NCBI RefSeq assembly: GCF_000263715.2
Contig: NZ_CM001514.1
Span: 5,704,498-5,768,497, forward strand
Length of the DNA: 64,000 bases
Reading direction: 5' to 3'
Source of the DNA: Pseudomonas synxantha BG33R
GTDB lineage: Bacteria > Pseudomonadota > Gammaproteobacteria > Pseudomonadales > Pseudomonadaceae
Shown here one piece after another: positions 55,655-61,090 of this stretch. Below the pieces are notes generated by a model that saw only the letters and a program-made list of their open reading frames with translations, ran no database searches and was not told where the DNA came from. Every line of letters starts with the position of its first letter. The first letter of the stretch is position 1. The position numbers and the translations under genes are program-made.

Positions 55655-55894
55655 CAACTGGATGCAGTGCTCGATGTGACGGTGGTTTATCCGCAGCAAA
55701 AGATTCCGGGGTTTTGGGACTTGATCAGCAGTGCGGTGCCGAAGGTGATCGTGGATATCCGCACCCGCGAACTGGATCCGACGTTGTGGCAAGGGGATTA
55801 CGAGAATGATCCGGCGTTTCGCCAGACCGTCCAGAACTGGGTTAACCAGCTCTGGCTTGAGAAAGATCAGCGGATAGACGAGGTTCTTGAATGA
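55655..55894 (+). pseudogene. Fragment of the acyltransferase gene (last 80 codons)
   Basis: Corresponds to 53900-54139 of the intact gene. Differences are mostly at third codon positions (for example GTCTACCCGCAA versus GTTTATCCGCAG), so the protein is nearly unchanged up to VNQLW and then diverges (LEKDQRIDEVLE). That pattern suggests a divergent allele, brought in from another strain, not a recent copy of the local gene. Confidence 0.82.
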
Positions 55895-55927
55895 ACCTGC
55901 GAAAGATCACCACGGGTATAAATCCCC

Positions 55928-56533
55928 TCAAACAGCTTCTTTTAAAACCTCCATAACTTTAGAGACCAACTGTGCCGAATCCAGGCCGGCCTGGTTTGCC
56001 TCTTTGAGCGCGGCTCTCAGCGACTCGCCAAAATGCTTGCCATTGAAGTTTGAGCCGGAGAATTTAAGTAAACTATCGGCCAAATCCCCTGCTACTTTGT
56101 CGTACATCTCTGGATCAGGATTGTTCAGCGTTTCAGACTTGGCAAAATGACTCTTCGAACTGTCTGCCACCCCTATCGCCTCAGACTGCAAGTGGTCAAG
56201 CAATGCCGTTGAATCAAAACGATTCTCTGCACCAGGGGCAAAATAATCGGCCACGCCAGCGAGTATTTGGCTAAGGGGCTGTTCAGGATCCCTTGCTTTT
56301 GCGAGGTTGTGTAGTGCGTCTTGCACAGTAAGGCGAAGGTCAGCGGGTGGTTCTTGTGAATTCCTTTTGGAGCGAGCCGTTGATTTCTTGTAATCATCAT
56401 AGTTAATACCCAGCTCTTCAAGGCGCTCACGCAGCGCTTGTTCATATGAGCTCTCTGGACTCTCGTCCCGCTGAAGCCCAGACACATTGATATAGTTTTT
56501 TATGTCTGGGATGCTCAGGCCCTTAAAATCCAT
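55928..56533 (-). CDS. Cysteine-free protein behind a consensus hrp box, candidate type III secreted protein
   Basis: 201 residues from ATG 56533, which has GAGGTGG 5 nt upstream (an in-frame ATG 15 nt earlier lacks a ribosome site). No cysteine, no Sec signal, no membrane helix; mostly helical. N-terminal MDFKGLSIPDIKNYINVSGL, a charged Lys/Arg/Ser stretch near 45-60, and a C-terminal half with LADSLLKFSGSNFNGKHFG and VSKVMEVLKEAV. Asp2 and Asp10 do not fit the usual type III N-terminal pattern. Base composition is more A+T-rich than the neighbours. No family recognised. Confidence 0.75.
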   Translation of the reverse strand: MDFKGLSIPDIKNYINVSGLQRDESPESSYEQALRERLEELGINYDDYKKSTARSKRNSQEPPADLRLTVQDALHNLAKARDPEQPLSQILAGVADYFAPGAENRFDSTALLDHLQSEAIGVADSSKSHFAKSETLNNPDPEMYDKVAGDLADSLLKFSGSNFNGKHFGESLRAALKEANQAGLDSAQLVSKVMEVLKEAV

Positions 56534-56604
56534 AACGCCACCTCTCATACATCACTAGGGAAAACCTTCCAAGGTCGTTGTGAGCGACCGTTGAAAGGTA
56601 ACGA

Positions 56605-56632
56605 TATGTGGCGTATTTCTTCCTACGGTTCC
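56605..56632 (-). promoter_or_regulatory. Consensus hrp box (copy B)
   Basis: Minus strand: GGAACC, 15-bp spacer, CCACATA, an exact fit to the HrpL-dependent consensus GGAACC-N15/16-CCACNNA. It ends 71 bp before the start of the gene at 55928-56533. A stem CCTTCCAAGGTCG / CGACC-TTGAAAGG follows in the leader and is shared with copy A. Confidence 0.75.
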
Positions 56633-56711
56633 CTACCACCGAATGATTTTTAACAGGTGGGATTTTTCAGCGCTCATATCAATAAAAATGACTCCGTGCG
56701 CACGCAGGTAA

Positions 56712-57284
56712 CTAGCTACCCGTCCCCCACGCCTGAGCCAACTTGCCCAACACTGAACTGCTGGCACCCTGACCACCCAGGTACTGCAGGATCACCGGAG
56801 CAAACTGGCCGACCATACCGCTGTCCATGCCCAGGGCGCTGAACGCGGTGTTCAAGTCGTTAGTACTCTTCACATTACCCAACAGGCCGTCCAGGCCGCT
56901 GGTCTTGCTGCCGCCGCTCTGGCCGAGCATCCCGCTCAACGCGCCGAGGCTGCCCAGTGCGTTGTTGCCCGACAACTGATCGAGGCCCGGCACGCTGTTG
57001 CCCAGTTGCGAATAGTCGTTGCCGCTCAGTTTATTCTTGGCCAGCCCCAACATGGCGCCCGTGCCGCCCACCGCTTGCTCGGGGGTGATATTCAGTTGCG
57101 AGGTCAGAGCGCTCAGCAGGCCAGCCGTCTCGGACGAGGGTGCGGCGGCAGCGGCTTTATTGTTGCCACCCTGCATACCGGAAATGGCGTTGGCTGCATC
57201 GCCAAGGCTGAAACCTGCAGCGAACACCGGGCCGGCGGCCATGGACAGCAGGCAGGAAAGGGCAAAACCGCGTGAAATCTTCAT
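56712..57284 (-). CDS. DUF2780-type exported protein (VcgC/VcgE-like)
   Basis: 190 residues. Sec signal peptide (MKISRGFALSCLLSMAAGPVFAAG), then a Gly/Ala/Ser/Asn-rich low-complexity domain with LTSQLNITPEQAVGGTGAMLGLAKNKL and a C-terminal FSALGMDSGMVGQFAPVILQYL. The family is found in vibrios and pseudomonads without a known function. ATG 57284 has GAGG upstream; further upstream codons in frame are not conserved. Its signal peptide makes it different from the two hrp-linked genes beside it. Confidence 0.8.
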   Translation of the reverse strand: MKISRGFALSCLLSMAAGPVFAAGFSLGDAANAISGMQGGNNKAAAAAPSSETAGLLSALTSQLNITPEQAVGGTGAMLGLAKNKLSGNDYSQLGNSVPGLDQLSGNNALGSLGALSGMLGQSGGSKTSGLDGLLGNVKSTNDLNTAFSALGMDSGMVGQFAPVILQYLGGQGASSSVLGKLAQAWGTGS

Positions 57285-57420
57285 CAATACAACCTCAGGA
57301 GATGGATGCAAAAGCAAGCGTTGGACTAGGTATCCCGTCGGTTGTTCCAGGCCCTGCCCGGAACCCAATCGGGATAATCGGGTCCATGGACTGACTACAA
57401 AATTTGTCGAGAAGAGACTT

Positions 57421-57879
57421 ATGACTGCGATCCAACCCCAAGTGATTGAGCAAAAGCCTCCATTCTGGAGCCGCCCACGCCTGTTCATCGGCGCCTGTGT
57501 GGTGGTGGTTGCCGGTATCGGCGGCGCGCTCTACACCCAGGACAGCGTCAAATCCGCCGCAACGTTGGTGAACACGACCCAGCAGCCGGCCGCGCAAATC
57601 ATGGCCCACAAGGATTATCTTGAAGTGCAGCCGATTGCCTCCACGGCGCCGGCGCCAGACCAAAGCCTGGAGCTGTGGGCAATCCCTAAAGATGGCACAC
57701 CGGTGTCGCTGGGCCTGTTGCCGGAAGACGGCGAGGGCATCATCGGCCTGAACCCGCGCCAGCAGGAAACCATCAGCAAGCCGGTGGAGTTGATGGTGAG
57801 TTCGGAGACCAAGGGTGGCTCCATCAGCAAACAACCCACAGGCCCGACCGTCTATCAGGGTGCATTGGCTACTCGCTGA
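57421..57879 (+). CDS. RskA-like anti-sigma C-terminal domain protein, lacking the N-terminal sigma-binding part
   Basis: 152 residues. A short cytoplasmic start, one transmembrane helix (about 19-37, RLFIGACVVVVAGIGGALY) and the periplasmic RskA-type domain (LELWAIPKDGTPVSLGLLPEDG and PTGPTVYQGAL). Full RskA-type anti-sigma factors are about 230-250 residues with an N-terminal zinc-type domain; that part is missing and no sigma factor gene is near. It may be a truncated or specialised form. A REPIN follows. Confidence 0.72.
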   Translation: MTAIQPQVIEQKPPFWSRPRLFIGACVVVVAGIGGALYTQDSVKSAATLVNTTQQPAAQIMAHKDYLEVQPIASTAPAPDQSLELWAIPKDGTPVSLGLLPEDGEGIIGLNPRQQETISKPVELMVSSETKGGSISKQPTGPTVYQGALATR

Positions 57880-57901
57880 TCCCTAAACACCATAAAACCC
57901 T

Positions 57902-57990
57902 TGTGGGAGGGGGCTTGCTCCCGATAGCGGCAGGTCAGTCACAGCGGTACTGACTGAATTACCGCTATCGGGAGCAAGCCCCCTCCCACA
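57902..57990. repeat. REPIN, GTGGGAGGGGGCTTGC type, long perfect arms
   Basis: Arms of about 28 bp, starting GTGGGAGGGGGCTTGCTCCC and continuing CGATAGCGG, perfectly repeated in inverse. An inner inverted repeat TCAGTCA / TGACTGA makes a second hairpin. Confidence 0.93.
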
Positions 57991-58032
57991 TTTGATCTTC
58001 ATCAGCCGGCGTTTGCAGGCTTAAGCGCAGAC

Positions 58033-58064
58033 GCAAAAAAGGGCGACCCAAGGGTCGCCCTTTG
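58033..58064 (-). terminator. Terminator of the sox-purU-fdhA unit
   Basis: Minus strand: GGGCGACCC / GGGTCGCCC hairpin followed by TTTTTT, 17 bp after the fdhA stop. Confidence 0.9.
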
Positions 58065-58080
58065 TCATTTGCCCAACGCT

Positions 58081-59280
58081 TTACGCCGCACTGAACAACT
58101 TATGCGGATCAATCACAAACTTCTTCGGTACACCCGCGTCGAACTCGCCATACCCGCGTGGCGCATCATCCAGGCTGATCACCTGCACGCCGACGATCTC
58201 GGCGATATTGATCCGATCCCACATGATCGCCTGCATCAACTGGCGGTTGTACTTCATCACCGGCGTCTGCCCGGTGTGGAAGCTGTGGGATTTGGCCCAG
58301 CCCAGACCAAAGCGAATGCTCAGGCTGCCCATTTTCGCGGCGGCATCGACAGCACCCGGATCTTCGGTGACGTAGAGGCCAGGGATACCGATCTTGCCTG
58401 CCACACGCACCACGCCCATCAGTGAGTTGAGCACGGTGGCCGGGGCTTCGGCCTTGACGCCGTCGTGGCCATGGCCGCGAGCTTCAAAGCCTACGCAGTC
58501 GACGGCGCAATCCACTTCAGGTTCGCCCAGCAGCGCAGCAATCTGTTCGTGCAGCGGCGTATCGGTAGACAGGTCGACGATTTCAAAACCCTGGGCCTTG
58601 GCGTGGGCCAGGCGGATGGAATTGACGTCGCCAATGATTACAACGGCTGCACCCAACAGCCGTGCCGAGGCGGCAGCGGCCAGACCGACCGGACCGGCAC
58701 CAGCAATGTAAACGGTGCTGCCCGGGCCAACGCCGGCAGTGACGGCGCCGTGGTAGCCGGTGGGCAAGATGTCGGAGAGGCAGGTCAGGTCGCGGATTTT
58801 CTCCATGGCCTTATCGCGGTCGGGCAGTTTGAGCAGGTTGAAGTCGGCATACGGCACCAGCACGTATTCCGCTTGACCACCGGTCCAGTCGCCCATGTCT
58901 ACATAGCCGTAGGCACCACCGGCACGGGCCGGGTTAACAGTCAGGCATACGCCGGTGTGCTGTTCCTTGCACGAGCGGCAGCGGCCGCACGCCACGTTGA
59001 ACGGTACGGAAACCAGGTCACCGATTTTCAGGTTTTCGACGTCGCTGCCCTTCTCGATCACTTCGCCGGTGATCTCGTGACCGAGCACCAGGCCGGTCTG
59101 GGCAGTGGTGCGGCCGCGCACCATGTGTTGGTCGGAGCCGCAGATGTTGGTGGAGACCACGCGCAGGATGACGCCGTGCTCGATCTTCCTGCCACGGGGG
59201 TCCTGCATTTTGGGATAGTCGATTTTCTGTACTTCGACCTTGCCATTGCCGAGATACACGACACCACGATTACCAGACAT
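58081..59280 (-). CDS. fdhA: Glutathione-independent formaldehyde dehydrogenase FdhA
   Basis: 399-residue zinc- and NAD-dependent alcohol dehydrogenase family member that oxidises free formaldehyde to formate. CGSDQHMVRGRTTAQTGLVLGHE (catalytic zinc ligands), CGRCRSCKEQHTGVC (structural zinc site) and the nucleotide-binding GAGPVGLAAAASARLLGA are present. It removes formaldehyde released by sarcosine oxidation and is the last gene of the soxBDAG-purU-fdhA type cluster. A 186-bp gap with a REPIN separates it from purU. Confidence 0.94.
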   Translation of the reverse strand: MSGNRGVVYLGNGKVEVQKIDYPKMQDPRGRKIEHGVILRVVSTNICGSDQHMVRGRTTAQTGLVLGHEITGEVIEKGSDVENLKIGDLVSVPFNVACGRCRSCKEQHTGVCLTVNPARAGGAYGYVDMGDWTGGQAEYVLVPYADFNLLKLPDRDKAMEKIRDLTCLSDILPTGYHGAVTAGVGPGSTVYIAGAGPVGLAAAASARLLGAAVVIIGDVNSIRLAHAKAQGFEIVDLSTDTPLHEQIAALLGEPEVDCAVDCVGFEARGHGHDGVKAEAPATVLNSLMGVVRVAGKIGIPGLYVTEDPGAVDAAAKMGSLSIRFGLGWAKSHSFHTGQTPVMKYNRQLMQAIMWDRINIAEIVGVQVISLDDAPRGYGEFDAGVPKKFVIDPHKLFSAA

Positions 59281-59385
59281 GCTTTCACCTCGCTGTTGTT
59301 TTTATGGAACTGCGTTGCCGCTTGGGTGGGCAGCGCGTTAGTGCTCGGGTACAGATGCTGTTTCTTGTGTTGCTTGTAAGGGCCT

Positions 59386-59461
59386 CATCGCAGGCAAGCC
59401 AGCTCCCACAGTGGATCGGGTTCACACATCCTGGAATGTGGGAGCTGGCTTGCCTGCGATA
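59386..59461. repeat. REPIN, GTGGGAGCTGGCTTGCCTGC type
   Basis: ATCGCAGGCAAGCCAGCTCC at the left and GGAGCTGGCTTGCCTGCGAT at the right, about 35 bp spacer, between fdhA and purU. Confidence 0.92.
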
Positions 59462-59466
59462 GCGAT

Positions 59467-60324
59467 CTAAAGAACGACGGTGCGATTGGCGTTCAAGAAC
59501 ACCCGCCGCTCGATGTGATACCCCACCGCACGCGCCAATGTGAGCCCTTCGATATCGCGCCCCTTGGCGATCAAATCCTCGGGATAGTGGCTGTGATCAA
59601 CCACCTCCACACCCTGGGCGATGATCGGCCCCTCATCCAAATCGTTGTTGATGTAATGCGCCGTGGCCCCCACCAGTTTTACGCCCTTGTTGTACGCCTG
59701 GTGATACGGCTTGGCGCCCTTGAAGCCCGGCAGCAACGAGTGATGAATGTTGATGGCCTTGCCATCCAGCTTGCGGCACAGCTCCGGCGACAGCACCTGC
59801 ATGTAGCGCGCAAGGATCACCAGTTCGGCGCCGGTGTCTTCCACCACTTGCCACACCTGCCGCTCCTGGGATGGTTTGTCGTTGGGGTCGAGCGGGAAAT
59901 GGTAGTAGGGAATCTGGTGCCAGTCGGCCAACGGCTTGAGATCCGGATGGTTGGACACCACCGCGACCACGTCCATCGACAGTTGGCCGATGCGCTGGCG
60001 GTACAGCAGGTCGTTGAGGCAGTGATCGGCCTTGGAGACCATGATCACCACTTTCGGCCGATAGTTCGGCGCCGTCAGCTCGAAGATCATGCCGAAGGCT
60101 TCACCACGGGTCGCCAGGCCATCGCGGAACGCCTGCTCGTCAAAACCGTCAGGCTGACGAAACTCCACACGAATGAAAAACCGGCCCGAGAGGCGATCAT
60201 CGAACGAATGGTGTTCAGTGACGTAGCAGCCCTGCTCGAACAGGTAGCGGGTGACCGCGTCCACCGTGCCGAGCACGCTGGGGCAGTCGGCGGTCAAAAT
60301 CCATGTATCGGGTGCGCGGCTCAT
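59467..60324 (-). CDS. purU: Formyltetrahydrofolate deformylase PurU
   Basis: 285 residues. N-terminal ACT domain (WILTADCPSVLGTVDAVTRYLFEQGC, about 5-80) and C-terminal formyltransferase-fold hydrolase domain with the NIHHSLLPGFKGAKPYHQA and THYINNDLDEGPII segments holding the Asn/His/Asp catalytic set. It releases formate from 10-formyl-THF and so recovers free THF after sarcosine-derived C1 units enter the folate pool. It ends close to the REPIN and lies 10 bp after soxG. Confidence 0.95.
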   Translation of the reverse strand: MSRAPDTWILTADCPSVLGTVDAVTRYLFEQGCYVTEHHSFDDRLSGRFFIRVEFRQPDGFDEQAFRDGLATRGEAFGMIFELTAPNYRPKVVIMVSKADHCLNDLLYRQRIGQLSMDVVAVVSNHPDLKPLADWHQIPYYHFPLDPNDKPSQERQVWQVVEDTGAELVILARYMQVLSPELCRKLDGKAINIHHSLLPGFKGAKPYHQAYNKGVKLVGATAHYINNDLDEGPIIAQGVEVVDHSHYPEDLIAKGRDIEGLTLARAVGYHIERRVFLNANRTVVL

Positions 60325-60334
60325 GGGTGATTCC

Positions 60335-60967
60335 TCAGGCTTGAACGCTCAGACCGAATTCGGCCGAGGCATCCTGCAGCCACAACCACCAGTAATCGGA
60401 GAAGCTGCGACGGATCAGCAATTCCCAGGTGTCTTCAGCGGTATGGCGGATCACCAATTGCGACTTGGCGAACACCGTGCCTACCGCCTTGCCCACCGGG
60501 AAGTTATTGGGGTGTACGTCGTAGCTGGTGGACTTCATCAACACATCGCGCACATTAGGGCCGCTGAGTTCGAGAATCTGCTGGCCGCCGCTGACGTTGA
60601 CGATCTGGATGTGCAAATCCCCCAAGGCGGCACGCAGGTTTTGTTCAGCGGCAAATTCTTCACCGCTCGGCACGATCAACAGCCACTCATCCGGGCCGAG
60701 CCATTGCAGGCTGGTCTCGCCGTTGACGGTCACGCTTAGCGGGCCGGGCAGTTCAATGCCGACGGCCTGGAGTACGCCAGCGGCGAAGGCGGCATCATGG
60801 CCATCGCCACGGATAGTCAGGTGGCCGAGGAGTTTCTTTTCGCGCACGGTCACGCCGGCGTTCTTGCGGCCCTTGCCGACCAGGCTGGCGAGGTCGGCAT
60901 GGTGCAGCGACGATTCGGCCTCGGCGCTGGTGGTGGGGCGTTGTTGGTAAACATTGGCTGCTGTCAT
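60335..60967 (-). CDS. soxG: Sarcosine oxidase gamma subunit
   Basis: 210 residues. Small subunit of the heterotetrameric sarcosine oxidase, with AASVGKGRKNAGVTVREKKLLGHLTIRG-like N-terminal region (here from residue 28) and GPDEWLLIVPSGEE near 110; the fold is GcvT-like. It follows soxA by 123 bp, a space that holds a chimeric REPIN. Start ATG 60967. Confidence 0.92.
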   Translation of the reverse strand: MTAANVYQQRPTTSAEAESSLHHADLASLVGKGRKNAGVTVREKKLLGHLTIRGDGHDAAFAAGVLQAVGIELPGPLSVTVNGETSLQWLGPDEWLLIVPSGEEFAAEQNLRAALGDLHIQIVNVSGGQQILELSGPNVRDVLMKSTSYDVHPNNFPVGKAVGTVFAKSQLVIRHTAEDTWELLIRRSFSDYWWLWLQDASAEFGLSVQA

Positions 60968-61007
60968 AAAGCACCTTTCCTGAATTCTGTGGTGACTGTT
61001 CTGGCCT

Positions 61008-61073
61008 CATCAGGGGCAAGCCCCCTCCCACACTTGGAATGCATTCCCCTGTGGGAGCTGGCTTGCCTGCGAT
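61008..61073. repeat. Chimeric REPIN with two different REP families
   Basis: Left end ATCAGGGGCAAGCCCCCTCC belongs to the GGAGGGGGCTTGC family; right end GTGGGAGCTGGCTTGCCTGC belongs to the family of the element at 59386. Only the outer GTGGGAG and GGCTTGC parts can pair. Confidence 0.85.
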
Positions 61074-61090
61074 GGCCGCGACTCGGTCTA

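Noticed and set aside
55556..55792. 78-codon minus-strand frame joining acyltransferase antisense to the retropepsin-like tail
   Set aside because: It arises from fusion of two gene fragments; the N-terminal part is antisense to the acyltransferase remnant.
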